A DNA stretch of 64,000 nucleotides from Deinococcus sp. JMULE3 (GTDB lineage: Bacteria > Deinococcota > Deinococci > Deinococcales > Deinococcaceae): positions 1,002,001-1,066,000 of the forward strand of contig NZ_SGWE01000004.1 of NCBI RefSeq assembly GCF_013337115.1, in the 5' to 3' direction. Below are positions 30,882-41,408 of this stretch, in pieces. A program made the position numbers and the translations under genes. The notes below the pieces were generated by a model. That model ran no database searches and was not told where the DNA came from. It worked only from the letters and a program-made list of their open reading frames with translations. How positions within the stretch are numbered: position 1 is the stretch's first letter; each line of letters starts with the position of its first letter.

Positions 30882-31463
30882 ATGACTGACACTGCCAAAC
30901 CCCGCCGCGAGCAGATTCTGGACTCGGCCAGCCGCCTCTTTTCCGAGCGTGGGTACCACGCCACGAGCATGCGTGACCTGGCGGGCGAACTGGGCATGCA
31001 GGGCGGCAGTCTGTACGCGCACATCGCGTCCAAGGAGGAGCTGCTGATCGAGATCGTGAACCAGGCGTCGCGGCAGTTCGACGAGGCGCTGTTCACGCTG
31101 CGTGGCGAGCCCATGCGCGCCGACGAGAAGCTGCGCGAGGCGATGTTCCGGCACATCCGGGTGGTGGCGGACAACATGGACAGCGCCACCGTGTTCTTCC
31201 ACGAGTGGAAGCACCTGTCCCCCGAGGCGTACGCCCGCGTGACCGGTTGGCGCGACACCATCGACGGCTTCTACCGCGAGCTGGTCACGCAGGGCCTGGA
31301 GGAAGGGACGTTCCGCGCGGATCTGGACGTGAAGATGACGGCGTACCTGATCCTGTCGGCGGTGAACTGGGCGTACACGTGGTACCGCCCGGGCGGCTCC
31401 ATGAGCCCGCGTGAGGTGGCCGATCAGTTCGCGGAGATGCTGCTGTCGGGACTTCGCGCATGA
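30882..31463 (+). CDS. TetR/AcrR family regulator, PaaR/FadR-like
   Basis: 193 residues. The N-terminal helix-turn-helix ([32 protein letters not shown], then [13 protein letters not shown]) is typical TetR. The C-terminal ligand domain is longer and helical, with [17 protein letters not shown], a pattern of the fatty-acid or acyl-CoA-responsive group. Two exact PaaR-type boxes in the window, one upstream of this gene and one upstream of acyl-CoA carboxylase, support a role as an acyl-CoA-controlled repressor. Effector unknown. It overlaps the next gene by four bases. Confidence 0.88.
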   Translation: MTDTAKPRREQILDSASRLFSERGYHATSMRDLAGELGMQGGSLYAHIASKEELLIEIVNQASRQFDEALFTLRGEPMRADEKLREAMFRHIRVVADNMDSATVFFHEWKHLSPEAYARVTGWRDTIDGFYRELVTQGLEEGTFRADLDVKMTAYLILSAVNWAYTWYRPGGSMSPREVADQFAEMLLSGLRA

Positions 31464-31789
31464 GCAACCCGACGGTGACGGTCCCGATCCGCGAGGCACT
31501 GCGGTACGCGCAGGGGCGCGCCGAGCGGCTGGCGCGCACGCAGCAGCTGGAGATCGGCGAGGACCTGTTCATCCGGATCGCGCCGGGCGGGCGGAAATTC
31601 CTGCTGTTCTGCCTGGACGGCGAACCGGACCGGGGCGTGGCCGAGGGCATCGCGGCGGCGCTGGGCCTGCGCCACCCGGCGTATGGCTGGCATCAGGGCG
31701 CGACGCTGCGGTCCCTGACGGTGATCGAGGAGGGCGCGGCGGACGTGCCCGAGGCGCCGGCCGACCCGAACGATCCGGACGCCGCCTGA
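31460..31789 (+). CDS. Hypothetical protein coupled to the TetR gene
   Basis: 109 residues, soluble, no recognised domain. [54 protein letters not shown] suggests a small alpha/beta fold; the C-terminus is an acidic Pro/Ala/Asp tail. The ATGA overlap with the TetR gene implies cotranslation. Confidence 0.65.
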   Translation: MSNPTVTVPIREALRYAQGRAERLARTQQLEIGEDLFIRIAPGGRKFLLFCLDGEPDRGVAEGIAAALGLRHPAYGWHQGATLRSLTVIEEGAADVPEAPADPNDPDAA

Positions 31790-31916
31790 GTGCAGCGGGC
31801 AGTTCGGAAGCAACCCGGCCCATGGCGGGAAAGGGCGGACGTCGCATGAGACTTCGTGAGAAGTCAGTCAGCTGACCCTCACACATACTTCACACCTGCC
31901 CCCTAGGGTGAGCAGC

Positions 31917-32387
31917 ATGAAGAAAGCTGCCCTTCTGCTGCTGCCCCTGGCCATGGCCTCCTGCAACTACCTCGGGATTCCCGACGGTGACGTGTCCGGC
32001 AACATCCTCGGCACCCAGCCCGGCGGCACCATCCGCATGGCGCTGCGCGGCATGACCCTCAGCGGCGTGCAGACCCCCGCCCTCGACCAGGGCAACCTCG
32101 GCACGCTGAACCCCGAGAAGCGCGTGTACGCCATCAGCTTCCCCAACACCCCCGAGGACGGCGCGTACGAACTGTTCGCTTACGTGGACGGCGCGGGCAG
32201 CACCCCCAACCGCTTCGACAGTGGCGAGCAGCGCTCCAGCGTCCGCACCTTCGTGTACTCCCAGAACGGCGCGGGGGACAAGAGCGGCAAGGACCTCCTG
32301 AACCTCAAGCCCGGCTGGACCCTCATGAACGGCCTGACGCCCGGCAAGAACGGCGCGCCCTTCACCAGCATCGACCTGACCTGGTAA
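31917..32387 (+). CDS. Small lipoprotein of unknown function
   Basis: 156 residues. MKKAALLLLPLAMASC is a lipoprotein signal with the lipidated Cys at residue 16. The mature part is beta-rich (GGTIRMALRGMTLSG, ELFAYVDGAGSTPNRF) with no known motif. TAGGGT at 31904-31909 lies seven bases before this ATG; GTG 31908 is a less likely start. A strong terminator follows. Confidence 0.7.
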   Translation: MKKAALLLLPLAMASCNYLGIPDGDVSGNILGTQPGGTIRMALRGMTLSGVQTPALDQGNLGTLNPEKRVYAISFPNTPEDGAYELFAYVDGAGSTPNRFDSGEQRSSVRTFVYSQNGAGDKSGKDLLNLKPGWTLMNGLTPGKNGAPFTSIDLTW

Positions 32388-32402
32388 GGAGCGCACAACA
32401 GG

Positions 32403-32435
32403 GAGGGGCCGGTCACTGAACGCGACCGGCCCCTC
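32403..32435. terminator. Bidirectional intrinsic terminator
   Basis: GAGGGGCCGGTC and GACCGGCCCCTC form a perfect 12-bp stem with a nine-base loop, between convergent stop codons. Confidence 0.8.
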
Positions 32436-32446
32436 GCCCGTTCACG

Positions 32447-33091
32447 TCAGTTCTTGGCGCTGCCCTCGAAGGCGGCCTTGAACTTCTGCAGGTCCTCGGC
32501 GATCTGCTGGCTGGGTTCCTCACCGAACAGCTTGGCGACGGCGGCGCCCAGCGGCCCGGCGGGCGGACGGTAGGACAGCGCCACGTGCACACGCGTGCCA
32601 CCGTTCGGCAGGGACTCGAACTGCACGCTGCCCGCGTTGTCCACGGTCGCGCCGGGCAGGGAGTGCCAGCCGATGCGCTGGCCGGGCTTGTCGTTCACGA
32701 TCTCCGCTTCCCACTCGACGTGCGTGCCCAGCGGGGCCTTCGCGACCCAGCGGCTGCGCTTCTCGTCCAGCGCGGTGACGCTCTCGAGGTGGCTCATGAT
32801 CTGCGGCAGGTTCTCCAGCTTGCGCCAGAAGTCGTACACGGCCTGCGCGGGGCGGTCGATGACGACGCTGTGCTCCACGAAGATGGGCTTGGCAGCCACG
32901 GCGTTGCCGCTGAGCCCGGCGGCGGCCATCACGGGGTCGTTGCCGGTCGCGGCGCGGTAGGCGAGGTACCCGCCGACGGCGGCCATGCCCAGGCCCAGCA
33001 CGCCGCGTTTACGCAGGCCCATCAGCAGCAGGGCGCCTCCGGCGGCTCCGCTGATCATGCGGTTCTGATCCATTCCTGTGGTGTTCGTCAT
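32447..33091 (-). CDS. SRPBCC/cyclase-dehydrase domain protein with N-terminal membrane segments
   Basis: 214 residues. Residues 10-50 hold two short hydrophobic Gly/Ala-rich segments ([31 protein letters not shown]) like YgaP/DUF2892 anchors. From about 65 to the end is an SRPBCC fold ([34 protein letters not shown]), a hydrophobic-ligand-binding family. The start 33091 has a GGAGGGA ribosome binding site ten bases before it. Ligand unknown; often stress-linked in Deinococcus relatives. Confidence 0.85.
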   Translation of the reverse strand: MTNTTGMDQNRMISGAAGGALLLMGLRKRGVLGLGMAAVGGYLAYRAATGNDPVMAAAGLSGNAVAAKPIFVEHSVVIDRPAQAVYDFWRKLENLPQIMSHLESVTALDEKRSRWVAKAPLGTHVEWEAEIVNDKPGQRIGWHSLPGATVDNAGSVQFESLPNGGTRVHVALSYRPPAGPLGAAVAKLFGEEPSQQIAEDLQKFKAAFEGSAKN

Positions 33092-33209
33092 GGTGATTCC
33101 CTCCGTGGGGGCAGTGTATGAAGTGCAGTGTGGGCGCGCGTGAAGCCTCACCCAACGAAGATTAAGGCCCGCCTGCGGACCGGGCGGGGGCAATTGACCT
33201 TACGGGAAT

Positions 33210-33401
33210 TCAGCCCGGGTGGTTCCCGCCGTCATGCGCGTGCTGATCGGTGATGGCGTCGGTCGCGGCGCGGTCCTGGGGGTTCGCGGGACCGCCCACC
33301 ACGTCGGGCGTCAGGTTGGTGTTCGCGCCGTGCGTGGCGTGATCGCTGCCCGTGTGGTCCTGCGCGGTTTCGGGCGTGCTCTGCGGTTGTGGATCGGTCA
33401 T
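33210..33401 (-). CDS. Small acidic disordered protein
   Basis: 63 residues, rich in Asp, His, Thr, Pro and Gln with no hydrophobic core, so likely disordered. AAGGATGAGG stands just before the ATG as a ribosome binding site. It follows the SRPBCC gene's strand. No family recognised. Confidence 0.55.
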   Translation of the reverse strand: MTDPQPQSTPETAQDHTGSDHATHGANTNLTPDVVGGPANPQDRAATDAITDQHAHDGGNHPG

Positions 33402-33554
33402 GCCTCATCCTTCGCGCATCGGCAGCTGAGCGGGTGTGCCGGGCCTCAGGGCGCGTTTAGACCTGCGCGGACCGCGTGGACCGAAGGGCGGCGCGGGACG
33501 GATCGTCTGCGCCGATGCCGCGCGGGGTGGGGGCTGCTCTATGCTGGCCGCCAT

Positions 33555-34481
33555 ATGCGTGCTCCCGCTGCTGGCCGTCTGGATCCGTTGTCGCTGGGGG
33601 CCATCCTGGTCACGATCGTGTTCTGGGCGTCGGCGTTCGCGGGGATCCGCGCGGGGCTGGAGGCGTTCTCGCCGGGGCACGTGACGCTGTACCGCTTCCT
33701 GGTGGCCAGCTTGGCGCTGGGCGTGTACGCGCTGGCCGCGCGGATTCCGCTGCCCCCGCTGCGGGACCTGGGGCGGATCGCGGGGCTGAGCTTCTCGGGC
33801 ATCACGCTGTACCACGTGTGCCTGAATTTCGGCGAGGTGACGGTCCCGGCAGGCACCGCTAGCCTGATCATCGCGGCGGGGCCGGTCATCACGGCGCTGC
33901 TCGCCACGCGCTTCGCCGGGGAGCGGCTGAACGCGCTGGGCTGGCTGGGCACGCTGGTCAGCCTGGGGGGCGTGGCGCTGATCGTGCTGGGCGGCGGGCA
34001 GGGGCTGAGTTTCACGCGGGGGGCGCTGCTGATCCTGGCGGCGGCGCTGTTCACCAGCCTGTACTTCGTGTTTCAGAAGCCGCTGCTGGCGCGGATGAAT
34101 CCGCTGCATTTCACGGTGTGGTCGCTGATCACGGGGACGGTACCCATGCTGGTGTTTCTGCCGGGGTTCGGGGCGGAACTGCGCGCGGCGCCGCTGGACG
34201 CGCATCTGGCGATGGTGTACATCGGGCTGTTCCCGGCGGCGCTGGCGTACCTGACGTGGACGTTCGCCCTGTCGCGGGTGGGGGCGGGCGTGACGACGTC
34301 CTTTCTGTACGTGTCGCCGGTGTTCGCGGTGCTGATCGCGTGGGCGTGGCTGCGCGAGGTGCCCACCCTGCTGACGCTGGTGGGGGGGCTGGTGGCGGTG
34401 GCGGGCGTGGTGCTCGTGAACACGCGTGGTCGGCCCGCGCCGGTACCCGTTCCGGACGCGGCGCGTGAGGTGAAGGCGTGA
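33555..34481 (+). CDS. EamA/DMT family transporter
   Basis: 308 residues with ten predicted membrane helices in two EamA repeats ([18 protein letters not shown] near the start; [32 protein letters not shown] in the second). Probable metabolite or amino-acid exporter. TATGCT lies nine bases before ATG 33555. The stop overlaps the ABC fusion gene by four bases (GTGA), so the two are cotranslated. Confidence 0.88.
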   Translation: MRAPAAGRLDPLSLGAILVTIVFWASAFAGIRAGLEAFSPGHVTLYRFLVASLALGVYALAARIPLPPLRDLGRIAGLSFSGITLYHVCLNFGEVTVPAGTASLIIAAGPVITALLATRFAGERLNALGWLGTLVSLGGVALIVLGGGQGLSFTRGALLILAAALFTSLYFVFQKPLLARMNPLHFTVWSLITGTVPMLVFLPGFGAELRAAPLDAHLAMVYIGLFPAALAYLTWTFALSRVGAGVTTSFLYVSPVFAVLIAWAWLREVPTLLTLVGGLVAVAGVVLVNTRGRPAPVPVPDAAREVKA

Positions 34482-35959
34482 GCGGGGAGCCCGTCACGGA
34501 CGCCCCGCTGGCCGTGCAGGACGTCACGGTGCGACTGGGCGGCGAGGTGATCCTCGGCGGCGTGACGCTGGACGTCCGCCGGGGCGAGTTCCTGGCGTTG
34601 ATCGGCCCGTCGGGCGGGGGCAAGAGCACGCTGCTGCGGGTACTGGCCGGGCTGCTGCGGCCCGAGTCGGGGACCGTGCATATCGGGACGCCGCCCGCGC
34701 TGGTCTTCCAGGATTACCGGCTGCTGCCGTGGCGCACCGCGCTGCGGAACGTGCAGCTCCCCGCCGACCTGGGGGCCGGGGGTGGCCTGACTGCCCCGGA
34801 GGCCCTGAAACTGGTGGGCATGGACGCGTACGGGCCGTACTTCCCGGCGCAGCTGTCGGGTGGGATGCGGGCGCGGGTGGCGCTGGCGCGGGCGCTGGCG
34901 CAGAGCGGGGACGTGCTGCTGCTGGACGAGCCGTTCGCGGCGCTCGACGCGCTGGTCCGCGAGCGGTTCAACGCCGAACTGCGGCACCTGCACGAGAAGA
35001 CGGGCCGGACGACGGTACTCGTCACGCACTCGATCCGCGAGGCGGTGTGGCTGGCCGACCGCGTGGCGGTGCTGCGCGGCGGGCGGATCGTGGAGGTGCT
35101 CGATACGCGCGGCGAGGGCCGCGTGAGTGCGTACACGGACGGGCTGGAGGCGCACCTTCGCGCCGTGCTGGGCACCGGGGATTCCACGCGGCTGCGGGTG
35201 GACACCCGCGCGGAGCGCAGCGTGACGTGGCTGCTGCCCGCGCTGGCGGTGGCGCTGGCCGGGGTGGCGTGGCAGTTGGGCGCGTCGGCGCTGAACCAGC
35301 CGTTCCTGCTGCCCACGCCGGGCGCGGCGTGGCAGGAGGGGGTCCGCACGACCCCGGCGCTGCTGGCGGCGTTCGGGGTGACCGTGAAGACGGCGCTGAT
35401 GGGGACGCTACTGGGCGCACTGGCGGGTGTGCTGATCGGGTACCCGCTGGCGCGCTGGCGGGCGCTGGAACGCTTCCTGAGCCCGTTCATCGTGGCGTCG
35501 CAGAGCACGCCGATTGTGGTGCTGGCGCCGCTGCTGGTGTCGTGGCTGGGCTTCGGGTTCCTCCCGGCGGTGATCGTGTCGGCCCTGAGTGCCCTGTACC
35601 CCATGCTGGTCGCCACGCTGGTCGGCGTGCGGGAACTGGAGGCCACCTTCCACGAGCTGTTCAGCACCCTGCGTGCCTCGCGCTGGCAGCGCCTGACGCG
35701 CCTGGAATTTCCCGGTGCGCTGCCCGTGCTGCTGGGCGGGCTGCGGCTGGCGGCCAGCCTCGCGCTGATCGGGGCGGTCGTGTGGGAATTCGTGGACCCG
35801 AACCAGAAGGGCCTGGGGCTGGCGGTGCAGGTGGCCGGGACGTACCAGAACAAGGCCGGGCAGTTCGCGGCCATCGCGCTGCTCATCGGGTACGGGGTGC
35901 TGGTGTACGCCGTGATCACGGGCCTGGAACGGCGTGTGATGCGCCGCCGGGGTCGGTAG
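34478..35959 (+). CDS. ABC transporter ATPase-permease fusion, SsuBC/TauBC type
   Basis: 493 residues. Residues 1-240 are an ABC ATPase: Walker [10 protein letters not shown] (near 46), Q-loop [11 protein letters not shown], signature [15 protein letters not shown] and Walker [13 protein letters not shown]. From about 245 a BPD-type permease follows with six helices and the EAA loop in [24 protein letters not shown]. In most bacteria these are two proteins (nitrate/sulfonate/taurine or HMP uptake). No periplasmic binding protein is adjacent, so the substrate cannot be told. Confidence 0.9.
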   Translation: MSGEPVTDAPLAVQDVTVRLGGEVILGGVTLDVRRGEFLALIGPSGGGKSTLLRVLAGLLRPESGTVHIGTPPALVFQDYRLLPWRTALRNVQLPADLGAGGGLTAPEALKLVGMDAYGPYFPAQLSGGMRARVALARALAQSGDVLLLDEPFAALDALVRERFNAELRHLHEKTGRTTVLVTHSIREAVWLADRVAVLRGGRIVEVLDTRGEGRVSAYTDGLEAHLRAVLGTGDSTRLRVDTRAERSVTWLLPALAVALAGVAWQLGASALNQPFLLPTPGAAWQEGVRTTPALLAAFGVTVKTALMGTLLGALAGVLIGYPLARWRALERFLSPFIVASQSTPIVVLAPLLVSWLGFGFLPAVIVSALSALYPMLVATLVGVRELEATFHELFSTLRASRWQRLTRLEFPGALPVLLGGLRLAASLALIGAVVWEFVDPNQKGLGLAVQVAGTYQNKAGQFAAIALLIGYGVLVYAVITGLERRVMRRRGR

Positions 35960-36005
35960 GCGTTCACCCTCACGCGCGGGCGTGGCGGGCGGTACGCTGG
36001 CGCGC

Positions 36006-36416
36006 ATGGAGAGACCGCTGGTGTGTGTGGGAGCGCTCGTATGGGGCCGGGACGGCCGGGTGCTGCTGGTCCGCACCACGAAGTGGCGCGGACTGTGGGG
36101 CGTGCCCGGCGGCAAGGTCGAGTGGGGCGAGACACTGCTGGACGCCGTGCAGCGCGAATTCCGCGAGGAGGTCGGCCTGCGCCTGGAGGACGTGCAGTAC
36201 GCGCAGACGCAGGAATCGGTGCTCAGCGAGGAGTTCCACAAGCCCGCGCACATGCTGCTCGTGGACTTCCTGGCGACGACCGGGGATCACGACGTGAAAC
36301 CGAACGAGGAGATCGAGGAGTGGGCCTGGGTGCACCTGCACGAGGCGCACGACTACCCGCTGAACGCCGTGACCCGCTCGCTGGTGGCCCTGGCCCTGCG
36401 GCAGGGCGAGGCGTGA
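36006..36416 (+). CDS. NUDIX hydrolase
   Basis: 136 residues. The Nudix box [23 protein letters not shown] is complete, so it should hydrolyse nucleoside diphosphate-linked compounds with Mg. Deinococcus has many of these. TACGCT is seven bases before ATG 36006, which excludes the in-frame start at 35982. GTGA overlap couples it to the next SDR. Confidence 0.9.
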   Translation: MERPLVCVGALVWGRDGRVLLVRTTKWRGLWGVPGGKVEWGETLLDAVQREFREEVGLRLEDVQYAQTQESVLSEEFHKPAHMLLVDFLATTGDHDVKPNEEIEEWAWVHLHEAHDYPLNAVTRSLVALALRQGEA

Positions 36417-37135
36417 CCGTCCCCCCCGGCACGGCGCTCGTGACGGGCGCGGCGCGCGGGATAGGGCGGGCGCTGGCGGTCGCGCTAGCCGCCGAGGGCC
36501 TGGACGTCGCCGTGCACTACCGCGCCAGCCTCGCCGACGCTGAGGAAACGGCGCGCCTGTGCCGCGAGCGGGGCGTGCAGGCCGTGACGCTCCGGGCGGA
36601 CCTGACGGTGCCCGCGCAGGCCCGCACGCTGGTCCGCGACGCGCACGCCGCGTTCGGGTCGGGGCTGGCGGTCCTCGTGAACAACGTCGGGAACTACGTG
36701 AAAGCCCCGCTGCTGCACACCACCGACGAGCAGTGGTCGGACATGCTGAGCAGCAACCTGACGTCCGTGTTCGCCACCAGTCAGGAGGCCGCGCCGCTGC
36801 TGCGCGACCGGGGCTGGGGCCGCATCGTGAACCTGGGGTACGCCGGCGCGTCGGCGGGCGTGGCCCGGCCCGCCATCGTGCCGTACGTGATCGCCAAGGC
36901 CGGGGTGCTGCACCTGTCGCGGGCGCTGGCCCTGACCCTCTCGGGCAGCGGCGTCAGCGTGAACGTCGTCAGTCCCGGCGTGATCGAGACGAGCGTCAGC
37001 CAGCCAGTCCGGGAGATCCCGGCGGGACGGGTGGGGACGGTCGCGGAACTCGTGGAGGCCGCGCTGTTCTTCGTGCGCAGCAGCGACTACGTGACCGGGC
37101 AGGAACTGGAGGTCGCGGGCGGCTGGCACCTCTGA
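36413..37135 (+). CDS. SDR family oxidoreductase (FabG-like)
   Basis: 240 residues from GTG 36413. [15 protein letters not shown] is the cofactor motif, NNVGNY the next; the active site has [15 protein letters not shown] with Tyr and Lys in place, and NLGYAG replaces the usual Ser region. The end, [12 protein letters not shown], is typical. Its TGA stop is the target of a family A insertion (TGA at 37133-37135 repeated at 37268). Confidence 0.87.
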   Translation: MTVPPGTALVTGAARGIGRALAVALAAEGLDVAVHYRASLADAEETARLCRERGVQAVTLRADLTVPAQARTLVRDAHAAFGSGLAVLVNNVGNYVKAPLLHTTDEQWSDMLSSNLTSVFATSQEAAPLLRDRGWGRIVNLGYAGASAGVARPAIVPYVIAKAGVLHLSRALALTLSGSGVSVNVVSPGVIETSVSQPVREIPAGRVGTVAELVEAALFFVRSSDYVTGQELEVAGGWHL

Positions 37136-37267
37136 TACGGATTCCGTTCGTTTCGCCGACAGATCGGAACACCACCGATCTGCCAACTTCACGTCCGGAA
37201 CCCGTTTCTCTCCTACTCGCTCTGCTCTGGTTGAAAGTTCTTGCAAACCTTTCAACCGGAGTCCGTA
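37136..37267. mobile_element. Family A MITE-like element, copy 2, inserted at a stop codon
   Basis: 132 bp. Ends TACGGATTCCG and CGGAGTCCGTA pair over 11 bases; TGA duplicated at 37133-37135 and 37268-37270. Inside, AGATCGG/CCGATCT with loop AACACCA, then GGTTGAAAG/CTTTCAACC. The left TGA is the SDR stop codon. Confidence 0.82.
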
Positions 37268-37332
37268 TGACCCGGACTCCGGCGAAGCGGTCTGCCTTCT
37301 CGTCCAACCAGAGTTCAGGTCCGGGGGGCACG

Positions 37333-37479
37333 CACGGCATTCGAGTGATTCCAAAACATTCGGAGTCGCCCGGTGGCCCCCTCACCCTTCCGTCGCTTCG
37401 CTCCTCCCTCCCTCTCCCACAGGGGGAGAGGGGACAACGGAAGGCAATCACGTTGGAAGCAAATCAATTTAATCCCGTA
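37333..37479. mobile_element. Family B MITE-like element, copy 3 (left end worn)
   Basis: About 147 bp, nearly identical inside to 8257-8424. The right end AATCCCGTA is followed by TGA; the left end reads CACGGCATTC and shows no duplication, so this is an older or recombined copy. It lies 65 bases after the family A copy. Confidence 0.7.
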
Positions 37480-37976
37480 TGAGAGGCAGGGGGTCGAGGC
37501 CGCGCATGAGCCGCGCGAGGTCGTTCAGGGTGCCGGGGCAGGTTCCTCATCCACCCGGTGGGCTGAAGTGCTGGGGCAGCGTGTTCTGAGTCCGACCTCA
37601 AACTTTGCTCATGATCGGAAGATATTGGCTTGCAATTGAAATGCCAGGTGCCAGTTTTTTGATCACATGCGCGAATAATCGTCACCCGGTCAGATGAGAG
37701 AAATGAGTTGGCTATCGAGAAGCTGGAGGATTTGCGCCAGCGTCCCGATATAGCAGACGGGTCTTTTTATCGTCCGGTTGTCAGTTTTCTGTCATTTTTG
37801 TACTCCCGACTGACAGAATTCACCCAGCCGCCTTGACGTTCATCCAAGACGGACAGACCTGCGCGTATCATCTCTGAAGTTCCCAATATCGCTTGACAGC
37901 GCCATACCCGCCGTGCACAGCACGGCACTACTCCCATACTGTCTCGGTCCCGGAACTGTCCCAGGAGGTCGCCACC
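37480..37976. other. AT-richer intergenic strip before the protease genes
   Basis: Visibly richer in A/T than its surroundings from about 37600 to 37900 (runs such as CAGTTTTTTGATC, CATTTTTG). TTGACA at 37893-37898 is a good -35 candidate, but no well-spaced -10 is clear; TATCAT at 37866 is another candidate. It contains a short coding-like fragment. Confidence 0.5.
37708..37836 (+). pseudogene. Coding-like remnant, unknown family
   Basis: From TTG 37708 the frame gives LAIEKLEDLRQRPDIADG then SFYRPVVSFLSFLYSRLTEF, 42 residues, and stays open upstream to about 37660. It looks like the C-terminus of an AT-richer, foreign-looking gene. No start signal and no match recognised. Confidence 0.25.
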
Positions 37977-39512
<1,536 letters not shown>

Positions 39513-39524
39513 TCCCTCCAGTCG

Positions 39525-39550
39525 GGGATCAGGTGTACGCGCCTGATCCC
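39525..39550 (+). terminator. Hairpin between the two protease genes
   Basis: GGGATCAGG and CCTGATCCC pair perfectly over nine bases with an eight-base loop. No U run follows, so it may be a partial terminator or processing/stability hairpin that tunes the downstream trypsin gene. Confidence 0.5.
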
Positions 39551-39593
39551 TGATTCGCGTCCCCCTTCCATTCCCTTTCCCGGAGGTTTCATC

Positions 39594-40445
39594 ATGTTTA
39601 AACCCCTGCACGCCGCGCTGACCGCCCTGGGCATCCTGGCCCTGAGCGCCTGCTCCACCCAGACCGCCCCGCAGGCCACGCTGCCCGAGGAGACCCTCAC
39701 GGTCACCGGCACCGAGAAGGCCTTCACGGACACCATCGGCAGCCAGATCGTGTACGGCACGGTCACGAACGTCACCAACCGCCCCTATCAGGTGAGCGTC
39801 ACGCCCAGCACCGAACTGTCGGGCGGCTGGTGCGGCGGCACGCTGATCAGCTCCACGTGGGTCCTGACCGCCGCGCACTGCGTCGCGGGCTACAGCGCCA
39901 GCCAGATGCGCGTCCGCGCCGGCATCAACGACCTGACCACCACCAGCGGTCAGCTGCGCACCGCCGCGCAGATCGTCCGTCACCCCAACTACAACAGCAG
40001 CACCTACGCGTACGACATCGCCCTGATCCGCGTGGGCACCGCGTTCACGCTGGGCAGCACCGTGGCGACCGCCGCGCTGCCGAACAACACCACCGAGAGC
40101 GTGCTGGACGTGAACGGCAAGTCCGCCACCGTCAGCGGCTGGGGCAGGACCGAAACCGGCGCGTACAGCAACCGCGCGCTGCGCGAGGTCACCATCCCGA
40201 TCACGCCCACCGGCAGCGACTGCGGCAGCCGCCCCAGCAACACCATCTGCGGCAAGTACGACGCCGGGAAGGACTCCTGCAACGGCGACAGCGGCGGCCC
40301 GCTCGCCGCGCGCTACAACAGCAAGTTCTACGTGCTGGGCATCGTGTCCTACGGTCCGGCCGAGTGCCGTGGCTACGGCGTGTACACCCGCGTGAACGGG
40401 TACATCAACTGGATCAACAGCTACACCGGCGTCACCGCGCAGTAA
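39594..40445 (+). CDS. Secreted trypsin-like S1 serine protease (lipoprotein)
   Basis: 283 residues. Lipobox ALSACS near 17-22. The catalytic triad is in TAAHC (near 97), YDIALIR and GDSGGP (near 233). The residue six before the catalytic Ser is Asp (DSCNGDSGGP), the trypsin S1-pocket Asp, so cleavage after Arg/Lys is expected. Several Cys pairs fit trypsin disulfides. CGGAGG lies before ATG 39594. Trypsin-type proteases are uncommon in bacteria; here it pairs with a subtilisin. Confidence 0.93.
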   Translation: MFKPLHAALTALGILALSACSTQTAPQATLPEETLTVTGTEKAFTDTIGSQIVYGTVTNVTNRPYQVSVTPSTELSGGWCGGTLISSTWVLTAAHCVAGYSASQMRVRAGINDLTTTSGQLRTAAQIVRHPNYNSSTYAYDIALIRVGTAFTLGSTVATAALPNNTTESVLDVNGKSATVSGWGRTETGAYSNRALREVTIPITPTGSDCGSRPSNTICGKYDAGKDSCNGDSGGPLAARYNSKFYVLGIVSYGPAECRGYGVYTRVNGYINWINSYTGVTAQ

Positions 40446-40460
40446 CGACTCTGACATGCA

Positions 40461-40483
40461 GGCCCCCACCGCGCGTGGGGGCC
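40461..40483 (+). terminator. Intrinsic terminator after the trypsin gene
   Basis: GGCCCCCAC and GTGGGGGCC enclose a short loop, followed by TTCG. It ends the two-protease unit. Confidence 0.75.
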
Positions 40484-40520
40484 TTCGCCGTGCCCGCGCG
40501 GGGCGCTCTATGCTCGGGGT

Positions 40521-41336
40521 ATGGATTTCCCGACGACCTGCCCGCAGTGCGCGCACGTGAACCGCGCGGAGTTCGCGGACAGCAGCGTGCACGACCTGCG
40601 CTGCGCGCGGTGCGGCGCGCGGTACTGCGTGCTGGTGCGCAAGCAGAAGTTCGAGGTGCTGTTCGACCTGGGCACGCGGGCGCTGATGGACGGCTACGCG
40701 CGGGAGGCGGTCGCGAGTTTCGCGGCGGCGCTGGAACGCTTCTTCGAGTTCTACGTGCGGGCCTTCGCGCTGGAGCAGGCCGCCGGGCGCGAGGGGTCGT
40801 TCGAGGACGCCCTGTCGGCGCTGGACGGGACGTGGCGGCACGTCTCCAGTCAGTCCGAGCGGCAGCTGGGCATGTTCGCGCTGGCGTACCTGCTGCGCGA
40901 GGGCCGCGAACCCGACTTCCTGACGCCCAGAGGCCTGGGGACCGATTTCCGCAACCGCGTGATCCACCGTGGCGCGCTGCCCACCCGCGCGGAGGTGGAC
41001 GCCTACGCGGCGGGCGTGTTCACCCTGATCGACCGGCTGCTGACCGAACTGGGCACGGGCGCGGCGCACGCGGAACTCGTACAGGAGCAGACGTTCGCGG
41101 CGCACATCCGGGATCTGCCACCGGGCGTGACGGTGGTGTTCGAGGAGCATCCGGGCATGTTCCGCGCGCGGCGCTTCGGGACGCTGTCCCCCATCCCGAA
41201 GCCGGACAAGGCGCAGCTGCAGGCGTCGCAGTCGGGGTCGGGCGTGAACGACGCCCGCGCGTTCCAGCAGGCGCTGTTCGAGCGGGCGCTCGCGGAACGC
41301 GGCTCGCTGCTGCGCGGCTTCAAGAGCTCGACCTGA
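40521..41336 (+). CDS. Zinc-ribbon protein with HEPN-like motif
   Basis: 271 residues. The start has CPQCAHVN and CARCGARYC, a zinc ribbon. The middle is helical and includes TDFRNRVIHRGALPT near residue 140: Arg-x4-His in this context is the core of HEPN domains, many of which are RNases in toxin or defence systems. The C-terminal about 90 residues are unlike known domains. TATGCT is six bases before the ATG. No antitoxin is adjacent (the next gene is DUF1266). RNase activity is inference only. Confidence 0.65.
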   Translation: MDFPTTCPQCAHVNRAEFADSSVHDLRCARCGARYCVLVRKQKFEVLFDLGTRALMDGYAREAVASFAAALERFFEFYVRAFALEQAAGREGSFEDALSALDGTWRHVSSQSERQLGMFALAYLLREGREPDFLTPRGLGTDFRNRVIHRGALPTRAEVDAYAAGVFTLIDRLLTELGTGAAHAELVQEQTFAAHIRDLPPGVTVVFEEHPGMFRARRFGTLSPIPKPDKAQLQASQSGSGVNDARAFQQALFERALAERGSLLRGFKSST

Positions 41337-41408
41337 TCCGCCGCTGGCAAGCGTGCCGGTGTGTCATCTGCGCGCGGGCGGCGCGGGACCGGGGGGTATG
41401 CTGCCCGG

